A stretch of DNA of 64,000 bases from Pseudoalteromonas caenipelagi. GTDB taxonomy: Bacteria > Pseudomonadota > Gammaproteobacteria > Enterobacterales > Alteromonadaceae. The DNA is taken from assembly GCF_013140855.1 (NCBI RefSeq), contig NZ_JABBPG010000010.1, positions 62,001 to 126,000 on the forward strand, read 5' to 3'. The notes beneath the pieces were generated by a model. The model searched no databases. It worked only from the letters and a program-made list of their open reading frames with translations, and was not told the origin of the DNA. Of the stretch, positions 27,695 through 37,147 are shown piece after piece. Numbering within the stretch: the stretch's first letter is position 1; the number at the start of each line of letters is the position of its first letter. The translations under genes and the position numbers were made by a program.

Positions 27695-28462
27695 CTATTC
27701 CTCTTTCTCATGCAAGCGTTTAGATGCTGGCAGGTAGTTTTTCAGAATGCCTTCAATAACTTTGGGGTTTTGACCGTCTTGAATTCCGAGAATCGCATCG
27801 AGTATAAGCCTTTGATTTAATTCTTCTTCATCTCTTCTGAGCTCTAATTTAGATTGAATAGGGATAGCAACAACGTTGGCAAGAAAAGCGCCATATAAAG
27901 TGGTTAACAAGGCAACTGCCATCGCAGGGCCTATTGCTTTAGGATCATCCATGTTTGAAAGCATCGCAACCAAACCAATTAGAGTACCGATCATACCCAT
28001 TGCGGGCGCAATATCACCGAGCTTTTTGAATAAAGACGCCCCTTCATCGTGGCGGTTTGTTGTTAACGAGATGTCTTTTTGTAAAGTAGCTCGCACAACA
28101 TCGGCATCATGACCGTCAACTAACATGTCGACTCCTTTGCGCATAAATGAATTGGGGATATCCGCTTCTTCAAGGGCTAAAAAGCCGCCTTTACGCGCTG
28201 AATCTGCCAATTCTACCGCTTTTTCAATTAGCTCCTCAGGTGTCTCAATTTTAAACATGAAGGCCTTGCCGACCACTTTACCAATGACGAAAAACTTTGG
28301 CATGCTAAAATTTGCCAAAACAATAAAGAGTGAACCACCGAAAACGATAACGCCAGACGCAGCGTCGGCAAACATTATTATCTCGCCATCACTACTCATG
28401 AACATGGACATCACAATCAGGCCTATTGCGCCTAGGATCCCAATAACGGTTGCTAAATCCAC
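27695..28462 (-). CDS. pomA: Sodium-type flagellar stator protein PomA (MotA family)
   Basis: A 255-residue four-helix stator protein. DIAPAMGMIGTLIGLVAMLSNMDDPKAIGPAMAVALLTT is the PomA TM3-TM4 core that forms the sodium path with PomB. The cytoplasmic loop DSARKGGFLALEE and VDGHDADVVR is also PomA-like. The start is GTG 28462, preceded by GGAGGG with a 3-nt gap; the ATG two bases upstream is out of frame. A possible flagellar sigma28 promoter lies about 120 nt upstream. Confidence 0.95.
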   Translation of the reverse strand: MDLATVIGILGAIGLIVMSMFMSSDGEIIMFADAASGVIVFGGSLFIVLANFSMPKFFVIGKVVGKAFMFKIETPEELIEKAVELADSARKGGFLALEEADIPNSFMRKGVDMLVDGHDADVVRATLQKDISLTTNRHDEGASLFKKLGDIAPAMGMIGTLIGLVAMLSNMDDPKAIGPAMAVALLTTLYGAFLANVVAIPIQSKLELRRDEEELNQRLILDAILGIQDGQNPKVIEGILKNYLPASKRLHEKEE

Positions 28463-28582
28463 ATACCCTCCAGAGAGTTTTATCTATTCTAATTCTTGCC
28501 CAAGCGACTCATGCTGATAAGGCATACAAAAGGTGTGCCATAAATTATTGAACATAAAGCAATGCTTATGAACCACTATTAA

Positions 28583-28608
28583 CTATCGGCAAGCTACTGA
28601 ATATCTTA
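28583..28608 (-). promoter_or_regulatory. Candidate sigma28 (FliA) promoter for pomAB
   Basis: Reading on the minus strand, TAAGATAT is followed by 10 bases and then GCCGATAG. The FliA consensus is TAAAGTTT, 11 bases, GCCGATAA, so the -10 matches 7 of 8 and the -35 matches 5 of 8 with a spacer one base short. It points at pomA about 120 nt downstream, as expected for a late flagellar gene. It was found by eye only. Confidence 0.4.
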
Positions 28609-28890
28609 AATCAATTATATTAAAAAGCACTAAAATTGCGAGCCACACCCGCCCACAGGTTTCAACATGTTTTGGGATAGTATAGTAAAAGCTAGCAGCA
28701 AACTTTGACCTTACCACATATTGCCCCTAAAATTGGGCGCTTATACTAGGGCATGGTGACTTTCTAGCTAGCAACGTTATTGTAGAACAGTTATGCTACG
28801 CAGCCTCAATCCTGCTAAAATGCGCAGACAAATATACAAAAAAGCTCAGCATGCCCAAATGTTGGCATTAATCACAAATGAGACAATATC
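28609..28890. other. Intergenic region upstream of xseB
   Basis: Together with the pomA leader this forms a 428-bp gene-free gap between divergent transcripts. It should hold the xseB-ispA-dxs promoter. TTGCCC (28721-28726) and TATACT (28742-28747) are the best visible pair but the 15-bp spacer is short. No reading frame or RNA gene was recognised. Confidence 0.35.
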
Positions 28891-29133
28891 ATGGCAACAA
28901 AAAAACCAGACAATCTGAGTTTTGAAGAAGCAATGGCAGAACTTGAAGGGATCGTTCAGTCAATGGAGCAAGGTACATTGACGCTAGAGCAATCTTTAAA
29001 GCAGTTTGAAAGAGGTATTGCTTTGGCAAATTCATCAACCAATAAACTTCAACAAGCTGAACAAAAAGTCTCTATTCTAATGGCTAATGACAGCCAAAGT
29101 TCTACTGTTCCGTTTCAAGGTGATGTGGAATAG
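28891..29133 (+). CDS. xseB: Exonuclease VII small subunit
   Basis: An 80-residue helical subunit that binds XseA for single-strand DNA degradation. The conserved pattern SFEEAMAELEGIVQSMEQGTLTLEQSLKQFERGI is the XseB hairpin. It precedes ispA by 3 nt, as in many gammaproteobacteria. Confidence 0.95.
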   Translation: MATKKPDNLSFEEAMAELEGIVQSMEQGTLTLEQSLKQFERGIALANSSTNKLQQAEQKVSILMANDSQSSTVPFQGDVE

Positions 29134-29136
29134 ACT

Positions 29137-30024
29137 GTGGAATTAAAAGAACAACTAAATAACACTCAGACCCGCGTTGCAAATACTATTGCAAATTATT
29201 TCGCTCGCACATTAGATACCGATGACACCATCAAAGAAGCGACGTTCTATAGCATAAATAACGGTGGCAAGCGCTTAAGGCCATTTTTAGTGTATGCAAC
29301 GGGGCAAATGCTTGGTGCGCATTTGGCTGATTTAGATATTGTGGCGGCTGCAATAGAGTGTATTCATAGCTATTCCTTGGTACACGATGACTTACCTGCG
29401 ATGGACGATGATGAACTACGTCGAGGCAAACCAACGTGTCATATAGCTTTTAATGAGGCTCAAGCTATTTTGGCCGGTGATGCATTGCAAACTATTGCCT
29501 TTGAATTACTCAGTGAACATACTTTTAAGGTGCCAATGGCTCAGCAAGTAAAAATGTTAAACACGCTAGCTAAAGCCTCTGGGATTGAAGGCATGATTGG
29601 CGGTCAAGCGCTTGATCTTGCAGCCACCAATAGACTCGTTACACTAGATGAACTAGAGCGAATTCATAAGCTAAAAACTGGTGCGTTGTTAGGTGCCTCG
29701 ATAGAATTAGGCGCGTTGTGTGCAACCGATGTAAAACCCTCAACCCATCAAGCACTGCAGCGCTATGCACAAAATATTGGCCTCGCTTTTCAAGTGCAAG
29801 ATGACATTTTAGATATTGAGGGCGATACCTTGTCACTTGGCAAACCGCAAGGCTCTGACATTGAAAACAATAAGTCTACTTATCCTGCATTACTCGGCTT
29901 AGATGGCGCAAAAAGCAAAGCGCAAGCGTTAATCAATGATGCGATTGCAGCGCTAGAGGAAATAGACGAAGACACCGCTGTTTTAGCCGATTTAGCACAC
30001 TATATTATTGAAAGAAAATATTAG
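29137..30024 (+). CDS. ispA: Farnesyl diphosphate synthase IspA
   Basis: Condenses IPP with DMAPP and geranyl diphosphate to farnesyl diphosphate. The first Asp-rich motif is DDLPAMDDD and the second is DDILD (QVQDDILDIEG); GGKRLRP near residue 45 binds IPP. The 295-residue length is normal. The start is GTG 29137, 3 nt past xseB. dxs follows after a long gap. Confidence 0.96.
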   Translation: MELKEQLNNTQTRVANTIANYFARTLDTDDTIKEATFYSINNGGKRLRPFLVYATGQMLGAHLADLDIVAAAIECIHSYSLVHDDLPAMDDDELRRGKPTCHIAFNEAQAILAGDALQTIAFELLSEHTFKVPMAQQVKMLNTLAKASGIEGMIGGQALDLAATNRLVTLDELERIHKLKTGALLGASIELGALCATDVKPSTHQALQRYAQNIGLAFQVQDDILDIEGDTLSLGKPQGSDIENNKSTYPALLGLDGAKSKAQALINDAIAALEEIDEDTAVLADLAHYIIERKY

Positions 30025-30367
30025 GACCTATTTATCTTTTAAGTTTATTTTTGCGCCAGTTTGATTGGTGTTTATACACAGCAGAGCTACGTTGCATGGT
30101 TTTTCTATATGAGTCTGGGGAATAAAGACTTTGTGCTCCTACAAAATCACCTTACCCACCTCCATGTGGGGCAGCACGGTATAAATGGCAATAAAGCGCA
30201 GCCCTTTGGGGAATTAAAATTAAACAGCAAAGCTCAACAGGCCCAAGCAGCGCTCAATTAATCGCTGTTCATGACAAATTAATGGCTAATTTGTATAAAT
30301 AGGTAAAACTAACAGCAGCCTTTGTATATAATTGTGCGAAGTTTGCGTAGGACACATAATTGATACC
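30025..30367. other. Gap between ispA and dxs
   Basis: About 340 bases with no supported gene. A 66-codon frame beginning at TTG 30061 has no ribosome site and no recognisable motif. The region separates two genes that are usually tightly linked, so dxs may have its own promoter here. No terminator is obvious. Confidence 0.35.
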
Positions 30368-32227
30368 ATGAAATTGGATAGTAGCAAGTACCCCTTATTA
30401 GCTTTGGCTGATGACCCAAAGCAACTGCGGAAGATACCGCAGCACAAACTTACCACACTCAGTAATGAGCTTAGAGAGTATTTACTCAACTCAGTGTCAC
30501 AAAGTAGTGGCCACTTCGCATCAGGACTTGGCACTGTCGAACTGACGGTTGCACTTCATTACGTTTACAATACCCCTGATGATAGGCTTATTTGGGATGT
30601 TGGCCATCAGGCTTACCCACATAAAATTCTCACTGGCAGACGAGACCAGATCCATACAATACGTCAAAAAGATGGATTGCACCCTTTTCCGTACCGCGAT
30701 GAAAGTGAATACGACACTTTCAGTGTTGGCCACTCTAGCACGTCTATTTCTGCGGCACTGGGTATGTCCATCGCCGCGCAAAAAGAAGGCAAAGGCAGAA
30801 AAACAGTTGCGGTGATTGGTGATGGCGCTATAACTGCTGGCATGGCTTTTGAAGCGATGAATCATGCCGGTGACGTAAAGTCAGATATGTTGATCGTACT
30901 TAACGATAATGAAATGTCTATTTCTGAGAATGTTGGTGCACTTACTAACCACTTTGCTCGTATCTTATCTGGTAGTTTTTATACCAATATTCGCGAAGGC
31001 AGTAAGCGATTACTCTCAGGTGTTCCACCGGTTAAAGAGCTCGCCAGTCGAATGGAAGAGCACCTAAAAGGCATGGTGATCCCGGGTACATTTTTCGAAG
31101 AGTTAGGCCTTAATTACATCGGCCCAATTGATGGTCATGATGTAAACATGTTAGTCGATACGTTACGTAATATGCGCAATCTAAAAGGTCCTCAGCTACT
31201 GCACATCAAAACGCAAAAGGGTAAAGGTTACAAACCGGCCGAAGCAGATCCTATCGGATATCATGCCGTGCCTAAATTTGATCCTAGCGTTCATAGTTTG
31301 CCTAAATCAGCGCCAAGTGCCCCCAGTTTTTCTAAAGTATTTGGTGATTGGCTATGTGACCAAGCCCAAAATGATAGCAACTTAATGGCCATTACCCCTG
31401 CCATGCGTGAAGGTTCAGGTATGGTGCGCTTCTCCAAAGAATACCCTGAGCAATATTTTGACGTTGCGATTGCAGAGCAGCATGCCGTAACACTTGCGGC
31501 AGGCTTTGCCTGCGAAGGATTGAAACCTGTAGTTGCTATATACTCAAGTTTCTTGCAACGTGCGTATGACCAATTAATTCATGACGTTGCCTTGCAAAAC
31601 CTCCCAGTCCTATTTGCAGTGGATCGTGCCGGTGTAGTCGGTGCTGACGGGGAAACTCACCAAGGTGCGTATGATTTAAGCTTTATGCGCTGTATTCCCA
31701 ATATGGTTATTATGGCGCCAAGTGATACCAACGAATGTCGTCAAATGCTTCATACAGGCTATCTGCACAATGGTCCCGCAGCGGTCCGTTACCCTCGCGG
31801 CAGTGCTGGGGATGCAAGCATTGAGCAAACTATGCAACCACTGACGATTGGTAAAGGAAGAATTATTCAAGACGGAGAAAAGCTGGCAATACTCAGCTTT
31901 GGTACATTATTACACAATGCCAAACTCGCTGCCGAACAATGCAACGCGACCTTAGTCGATATGCGCTTTGTTAAACCACTCGATACAGAGTTACTACGAA
32001 AGCTGCAAACGACACATGAGCATTTTGTGACGCTAGAAGATAATGCTATTGCAGGAGGGGCAGGTAGCGCTGTTAGCGAGTTTTACGCAAATATTGGTGC
32101 ATCAGTCAAAATAACCCACTTGGGCCTGCCTGATGAGTTCATAAAACACGGTACACAAGAGCAAATGCATGCCCAATTGGGACTAGATGAGCAAAGTATC
32201 TTGAAAAAAGTTCAAGAGATTCTATAA
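30368..32227 (+). CDS. dxs: 1-deoxy-D-xylulose-5-phosphate synthase
   Basis: Thiamine diphosphate enzyme joining pyruvate and glyceraldehyde 3-phosphate, the first step of the MEP isoprenoid route. Visible motifs include SQSSGHFASGLG, GDGAITAGMAFEAMNHAG with NDNEMSIS (ThDP/Mg site), the DRAGVVGADGETHQG segment and the C-terminal transketolase part. The start is ATG 30368 (MKLDSSKYP), matching the E. coli N-terminus; the longer frame from GTG 30332 would add a 12-residue extension. A weak AGGA lies upstream. It is 619 residues long. Confidence 0.97.
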   Translation: MKLDSSKYPLLALADDPKQLRKIPQHKLTTLSNELREYLLNSVSQSSGHFASGLGTVELTVALHYVYNTPDDRLIWDVGHQAYPHKILTGRRDQIHTIRQKDGLHPFPYRDESEYDTFSVGHSSTSISAALGMSIAAQKEGKGRKTVAVIGDGAITAGMAFEAMNHAGDVKSDMLIVLNDNEMSISENVGALTNHFARILSGSFYTNIREGSKRLLSGVPPVKELASRMEEHLKGMVIPGTFFEELGLNYIGPIDGHDVNMLVDTLRNMRNLKGPQLLHIKTQKGKGYKPAEADPIGYHAVPKFDPSVHSLPKSAPSAPSFSKVFGDWLCDQAQNDSNLMAITPAMREGSGMVRFSKEYPEQYFDVAIAEQHAVTLAAGFACEGLKPVVAIYSSFLQRAYDQLIHDVALQNLPVLFAVDRAGVVGADGETHQGAYDLSFMRCIPNMVIMAPSDTNECRQMLHTGYLHNGPAAVRYPRGSAGDASIEQTMQPLTIGKGRIIQDGEKLAILSFGTLLHNAKLAAEQCNATLVDMRFVKPLDTELLRKLQTTHEHFVTLEDNAIAGGAGSAVSEFYANIGASVKITHLGLPDEFIKHGTQEQMHAQLGLDEQSILKKVQEIL

Positions 32228-32250
32228 AAAGGAGCATATGCTCCTTTTTT
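32226..32250 (+). terminator. Rho-independent terminator after dxs
   Basis: Perfect palindrome AAAAAGGAGC / GCTCCTTTTT with loop ATAT, overlapping the end of the dxs stop. T-run through 32250. Confidence 0.85.
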
Positions 32251-32266
32251 ACTTTTGAGGTCTGCT

Positions 32267-32566
32267 ATGCCACGTCAATTTGCGACATTCCAAGAATTTT
32301 ATCCATTCTATTTGGAACAACACCAACACCCCTGGTGTCGAGCTTGTCATTACTTAGGTAGTACGCTGGTATTAGTCAACCTCATTGCGGCGCTTTATTG
32401 GCAAAGCCTGCTCTTTGTTATATTAATACCGATATGTGGCTATGGCTTTGCTTGGCTCGGCCATTTTGTTTTTGAGCATAACCGTCCTGCGACCTTTAAC
32501 CATCCATTTTATTCACTAGCCGCCGGTTGGGTTATGTATTTTCGATGGCTGTTCAGACGTGCTTAA
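32267..32566 (+). CDS. Mpo1-like (DUF962) membrane protein
   Basis: A 99-residue protein with two hydrophobic segments and the DUF962/YGL010w signature. That signature is FYPFYLEQHQHPWCRACHYLG near the N-terminus and GYGFAWLGHFVFEHNRPATF in the second half, with metal-ligand-type His residues. Yeast Mpo1 is an Fe(II)-dependent dioxygenase of 2-hydroxy fatty acid alpha-oxidation; bacterial members are uncharacterised. The start is ATG 32267, 6 nt after GAGG, rather than TTG 32255. Its stop overlaps the end of the convergent GGDEF gene. Confidence 0.85.
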   Translation: MPRQFATFQEFYPFYLEQHQHPWCRACHYLGSTLVLVNLIAALYWQSLLFVILIPICGYGFAWLGHFVFEHNRPATFNHPFYSLAAGWVMYFRWLFRRA

Positions 32567-35500
32567 CGCATCCAAACTTCCACCTCAGCTAAGCCGTTAC
32601 TTTGCAGCACTTCAAGCTGAGACTCGATATTACTGCTTTGCTCAAACTCAAAGGCATCTAGCTGGTCATCAAAGGTAATTGTTGCTGCACCATCACCACC
32701 TCGTTGCTTGACTTGGTGCAAAGCGATATCCGCTAGGTTCACAGATGCTTCCCAACCTATTACTTGACCTCCAAGCAAAGGTAATGGGTACAAAGACCAC
32801 CCCATAGATACACTCAATGCCAGAGATTTACCATTGGGCAACTTAAAGTCAAAATCAGCGACTGCCTTACAAAGCTCTCTTGAATAACTCTCTACATCAT
32901 CGCGTTTGAAATCTCGTAGTAGCAGTAAAAATTCATCACCACTCCAGCGAGCAACATAGTCAGAACCTTGAGTGCGAGAGTTCAACAACGCGGCCATTTG
33001 TTGCAAACAGCTATCACCACCAAGCGGCCCATATGCATCATTTACTTTGCTGAACTTATCAATGTTTAGGATCATCAGCACCAAGCTCTTATTTTGCTGC
33101 TGTAATGACTGAGCATTACGTTGGAAATGCTCGACATCTTTAGGTAATTGATCAAATAAAAATCGACGGCTACGTAACCCTGTTAGCTCGTCTGTGTGGC
33201 TCACAAGTTTAAGTTGTGTATTAACCTGATTAAGCTTTTCATTGGCTTTACGAAGCTCAGTCGTGCGCTCTGCAACCAAGTCTTCTAAGGCTTGATGTTT
33301 CCGACGTTCTTGCGCTCTAAACACCCAGAATATGAGATAAAACAAGAATGCAAACCCACAGGTGATCAGGAGCCTAAAATACATGGTTTCATCAAACCTC
33401 CTGGGGATGGAAATGTTTATTTGCTTCCTTGTTGCGGCTTGCCAGTCTTGACCGCGTCTTTTTGCCTGTAGTTCAAATGTATATTCACCAGGGGATAAGT
33501 TCGTGTAAATAGCATCTTGGCGTCTTTGTGTTTCACGCCAATCTGCGTTTGTTATACCATTGCTTAATAATCTATATCTAAACTCAACGCTTTGTGGTGC
33601 ATAAAAATCAATCGCTGTGTATTGTACCGTTAAATCTCGCTCAGCAGTATTTAGAAAAATTTTACTTTCCAATTCGTTACCCGATAACCTGCGCTCCGCT
33701 GTAAACAAGGCTTCGAGCTTTAAAGTCAGTTCATCAGAGCCAAACAACTGCATATTCTTTGGTATTTTTACAACACCTTGAGAGCTTGGATACCAAATTG
33801 CGTCTTGTGTTTCCATCACCGCATCATGCCCAAAGCCAGAGCAGCAACGGCTAGCCTTACCATCAAGCTGTCTATCAAATTGGCTAATGACTTGATCGAC
33901 TTTTAAGTTGCTTATTGGCCCTTTAAATTGCGCTACAGGCATTCGATAAACACCTTTTTTTGTACCTACCCATACTTGTTGTAACTGCTTATCAAAATGC
34001 AGAGATGTAATTGAACCGTACGGTAACCCATTCGATGCATCTAACTGATACCACTGCCCATCTGCGGTCAGATAAAAAAGACCATCACTCCAAGAACCAA
34101 TTAAAGTCGCAACATCTTGGATGTGAAATATGCTCGTAATGTAGGCACTCTCAAGTGATGTCTGCCCACCCAACTTTTCGATACCCCGATCGTTATAGCG
34201 ATACGCCCCTTTATTCGTGCCGATAAAACCAAAATTTGGAAAATCAACAACAAAGGTTACAAATTGACTGCCAAGAAAGGTATTGTAATTAAACGGCGTT
34301 AGTTCTGAATATTCTAATCGATACAAGCCTCGGCCGGTGCCAAACCATAAGCCCCCTTCATTTGATGGGCTGATAGAAAACACAGGATTTTGACGTAGCT
34401 CCCGGTAAGGAAGGCTGCGTAACTCTCCCTCCTCATAGACCAGTACTCCGCGGTCGGTCCCCATCAATAAAGCTTCGCCCTGAAACTCTAAATCGTTCAC
34501 AGTCAAGCGCTCCAAGCTATTGATATCAATTACTTGCTGATATTGCCCATCCGGATCCAAGGTGCCGATACCATAACGGTTTGCAACCCAAATTTGTCCC
34601 ATTGGTGAACGTGTGATAGCGGTTATGCCTTGATTTGTATCGCTCCCGAGCGAATATCTTGCTACTTTACCTGCATGCGCAAACCACAACCCTTCATTGA
34701 GGCTGGCGAGCCAAATATTATTTTCATTGTCTTTGAAAATATCTGAAAACCAAACGCTTTGCTCAGACTGCACGGGTCTGACTGATTGCCATGGCCCCCG
34801 ACCTTCTTTAAACATTAGACTATTTGAAGTAGACACCCATACGCCGCCTTCACCATCGCTCATAAATTTATATACAGCGGTATTACCTATTTCATCATAG
34901 CGGCGAAGAACTTCATCTATATCCAAAAAATAAGCCCCCAATTCAGTGGCTAAAAATAATCGGCCATCTATCCAAGCGAGATCATGCAAAATGGTCTGCG
35001 CTAGTTGCTGAGGAAGTGACAAGCGACTGGATAACTCCAATCTAAATGCATTTTCAGTTGAAACGCTAGCTTGTTTAATTTTTAATAAATGCCGCTCATT
35101 AACCAACCAAATCCCATCGTTAGCCAACGCCATTTTAGACACAGCGCCCACTATCTGGTTAATTTTAACCGCCGATAATTTTCGAGCGGGTACAGAGCTA
35201 TTAGCAAGTGCTAAACTTTGATGTGATATATAATGAAGGCCATTCGCAGCAACCCAAATACTACCTTGATTATCTTCAATAATATCCCGTACGGGTCCCG
35301 ATATATTCAGTGACTCTACTTCGAAAGTCTGTGGGTTTATGCGATGCACTCCTCGGCGAGTACCTACCCATAGCATGCCATCGTTACCAACTAGCAATTT
35401 ATGAATGGCATTAGAGCGCAAAAAATCGGTATTTTGGGTCGTTAAATTAGTAAATTTTTGCCCATCAAAACGACTCAAACCAAATTGAGTCGCAAGCCAT

Positions 35501-35670
35501 ATATAGCCTTGCTTATCTTGCGTTATGCTTTTAATAGACTGTGAAGGTAAGCCATTTTGTAAGTTCCATTGTTTTACAACATAATCATTGATAGACGCAT
35601 ACGTTGCGTGCGTCATAAAACTAATCACAACAAAAAGTATAAACCTAAACAATCTATCCATAGTTGACAC
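32563..35670 (-). CDS. Sensor diguanylate cyclase with regulatory beta-propeller
   Basis: A 1035-residue inner-membrane protein. A signal peptide (residues 1-25) is followed by a large periplasmic propeller of Reg_prop repeats (GLPSQSIKSITQDKQGYIWLAT and many WVGT/WFGT blades). A Y_Y_Y domain (AIDFYAPQSVEFRYRLLSN), one membrane helix (about residues 765-785) and a coiled linker come next. The C-terminal GGDEF domain has active site SGDEF (RWSGDEFLLLL). The I-site Arg is replaced (QGSD where RxxD is usual), so product inhibition may be absent. It probably makes cyclic-di-GMP in response to a periplasmic ligand. Start GTG 35670 has AGG at 9 nt; ATG 35661 is an alternative. Confidence 0.9.
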   Translation of the reverse strand: MSTMDRLFRFILFVVISFMTHATYASINDYVVKQWNLQNGLPSQSIKSITQDKQGYIWLATQFGLSRFDGQKFTNLTTQNTDFLRSNAIHKLLVGNDGMLWVGTRRGVHRINPQTFEVESLNISGPVRDIIEDNQGSIWVAANGLHYISHQSLALANSSVPARKLSAVKINQIVGAVSKMALANDGIWLVNERHLLKIKQASVSTENAFRLELSSRLSLPQQLAQTILHDLAWIDGRLFLATELGAYFLDIDEVLRRYDEIGNTAVYKFMSDGEGGVWVSTSNSLMFKEGRGPWQSVRPVQSEQSVWFSDIFKDNENNIWLASLNEGLWFAHAGKVARYSLGSDTNQGITAITRSPMGQIWVANRYGIGTLDPDGQYQQVIDINSLERLTVNDLEFQGEALLMGTDRGVLVYEEGELRSLPYRELRQNPVFSISPSNEGGLWFGTGRGLYRLEYSELTPFNYNTFLGSQFVTFVVDFPNFGFIGTNKGAYRYNDRGIEKLGGQTSLESAYITSIFHIQDVATLIGSWSDGLFYLTADGQWYQLDASNGLPYGSITSLHFDKQLQQVWVGTKKGVYRMPVAQFKGPISNLKVDQVISQFDRQLDGKASRCCSGFGHDAVMETQDAIWYPSSQGVVKIPKNMQLFGSDELTLKLEALFTAERRLSGNELESKIFLNTAERDLTVQYTAIDFYAPQSVEFRYRLLSNGITNADWRETQRRQDAIYTNLSPGEYTFELQAKRRGQDWQAATRKQINISIPRRFDETMYFRLLITCGFAFLFYLIFWVFRAQERRKHQALEDLVAERTTELRKANEKLNQVNTQLKLVSHTDELTGLRSRRFLFDQLPKDVEHFQRNAQSLQQQNKSLVLMILNIDKFSKVNDAYGPLGGDSCLQQMAALLNSRTQGSDYVARWSGDEFLLLLRDFKRDDVESYSRELCKAVADFDFKLPNGKSLALSVSMGWSLYPLPLLGGQVIGWEASVNLADIALHQVKQRGGDGAATITFDDQLDAFEFEQSSNIESQLEVLQSNGLAEVEVWMR

Positions 35671-35686
35671 TATTTTCAGCCTAATT

Positions 35687-36172
35687 TCAGAGCGTTAATA
35701 CACCAGTTTTAAACAAAGCCTGCAAGCAAATTAATGAAAAAATACCCGCAAGAATATCATCCGCCATAATACCAAATCCGCCATGTAAGCGTTTATCAAG
35801 CATTTTAATGGGTCCAGGCTTTACGATATCAAAAAAGCGGAACAATAAAAAACCAACAATTAATGACTGCCAGTTCAAAGTCGCCCCTATCATTGTGATA
35901 TAAAAACCAGCCACCTCATCCCACACTATTGAAGGGTGATCGTGTACTTGCACATCTTTTGCTGTTTGTCCACACACCCACAAACCAAACACACTGATCA
36001 CCAATGCAAACACTATTTGCAGCCACAGTGGGAAAGTAGCGGTGATAAAAATAAAGGGTAATGCGGCAAAAGTCCCCATAGTTCCCGGCGCAATTGGCGA
36101 CAAACCAAGCCCAAACCCTAAGCCAAAAAACTGATGAGGGCGTTTAAGATCAAATTTATACTGCTTAGCCAA
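35687..36172 (-). CDS. pgpA: Phosphatidylglycerophosphatase A
   Basis: Membrane phosphatase making phosphatidylglycerol from its phosphate. The 161-residue protein has the PgpA segments GFGLGLSPIAPGTMGT at the N-terminus and VWDEVAGF with FRFFDIVKPGPIKMLD in the middle, plus a C-terminal DDILAG helix. It follows thiL by 8 nt, the usual order. Confidence 0.95.
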   Translation of the reverse strand: MAKQYKFDLKRPHQFFGLGFGLGLSPIAPGTMGTFAALPFIFITATFPLWLQIVFALVISVFGLWVCGQTAKDVQVHDHPSIVWDEVAGFYITMIGATLNWQSLIVGFLLFRFFDIVKPGPIKMLDKRLHGGFGIMADDILAGIFSLICLQALFKTGVLTL

Positions 36173-36180
36173 ATCGACTC

Positions 36181-37143
36181 CTAGCTAAAATGTTCAAAGC
36201 CAACTTCTGGAAGTGGCCATGGCTGATTGTTATTAAGCAGCTCTAACCTGCCATCGTTATTAACAATTTGCCCAATACACACAGGCTCTACCCCATACTG
36301 GTTTAGCTTTGCCTCCAGCATATTCTTATTGTCATCACTGACTGTAAATAACAACTCGTAATCATCGCCATAAGCCAGTGCCAATTGCAAACGAAGCTCG
36401 TCATTGTCTAAACTATTAAGAGCGGCAGAAGTGGGCACTTTATCGGCGTGAATAACAGCCCCTACGCCTGATTGCTTGAGAATATGCGATAAATCAGCTA
36501 GCAAGCCGTCAGATATATCAATAGCGGAAGTTGCAACACCTCTTAATACTTGACCTGCAGCTACCCTTGGGGATGGGTAAAAAAAGCGCTCATTGGCATT
36601 TTTAAGGTGTACAGGAGCTATCGACCAGCCTTGTTTACGAGCTTCAATCGCCAACCCCGCATCACCCAATGGGCCCGTAACATAAATCCAATCACCATTA
36701 CGAGCACCAGAGCGAGTTAAAGCTTTGCCATTTGGTACGATGCCTTTAGCACACACGGTTATGGTTAAAGGGCCTTGCGTTGTGTCGCCACCGATAATTT
36801 GCACATTGTAGTATTCCGCTATTTCATGCATCCCATCGGTAAACGCTTCAAGCCACTGTGCATCAATATTTGGTAGAGTTAAACCAATCGATAACCATGC
36901 AGGCTCCGCTCCCATCGCAGCTAAATCACTCAAATTAACCGCGATAACTCGATGCCCGAGTGCACGAGGTGGTATGTCAGCAAAAAAATGAACACCTTCA
37001 ACTAACGTATCTGTTGTTATCGCTAATTGACAGTTTTCAGGCACATTCACGAGCGCACAATCGTCACCAATCCCTAAATCTACATCTCTGCGCGAAATGC
37101 CACGACCAGTAAAGTAGCGATTTATAAGTTCAAATTCCTTCAT
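36181..37143 (-). CDS. thiL: Thiamine-monophosphate kinase ThiL
   Basis: Makes thiamine diphosphate from the monophosphate. The 320-residue protein carries LGIGDDCALV, VNLSDLAAMGAEP, IIGGDTTQGPL and AIDISDGLLADL, the conserved metal and ATP segments. The start is ATG 37143 (MKEFELINRYF), in agreement with the E. coli N-terminus; the TTG two codons upstream adds nothing. The start region is unusual because a strong hairpin lies between the ribosome site and the ATG (separate entry). Confidence 0.96.
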   Translation of the reverse strand: MKEFELINRYFTGRGISRRDVDLGIGDDCALVNVPENCQLAITTDTLVEGVHFFADIPPRALGHRVIAVNLSDLAAMGAEPAWLSIGLTLPNIDAQWLEAFTDGMHEIAEYYNVQIIGGDTTQGPLTITVCAKGIVPNGKALTRSGARNGDWIYVTGPLGDAGLAIEARKQGWSIAPVHLKNANERFFYPSPRVAAGQVLRGVATSAIDISDGLLADLSHILKQSGVGAVIHADKVPTSAALNSLDNDELRLQLALAYGDDYELLFTVSDDNKNMLEAKLNQYGVEPVCIGQIVNNDGRLELLNNNQPWPLPEVGFEHFS

Positions 37144-37147
37144 ACAC

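Noticed and set aside
30061..30261. 66-codon frame between ispA and dxs
   Set aside because: TTG start, no ribosome site, no recognisable motif and low-complexity Gln/Ala/Lys end; chance frame more likely.
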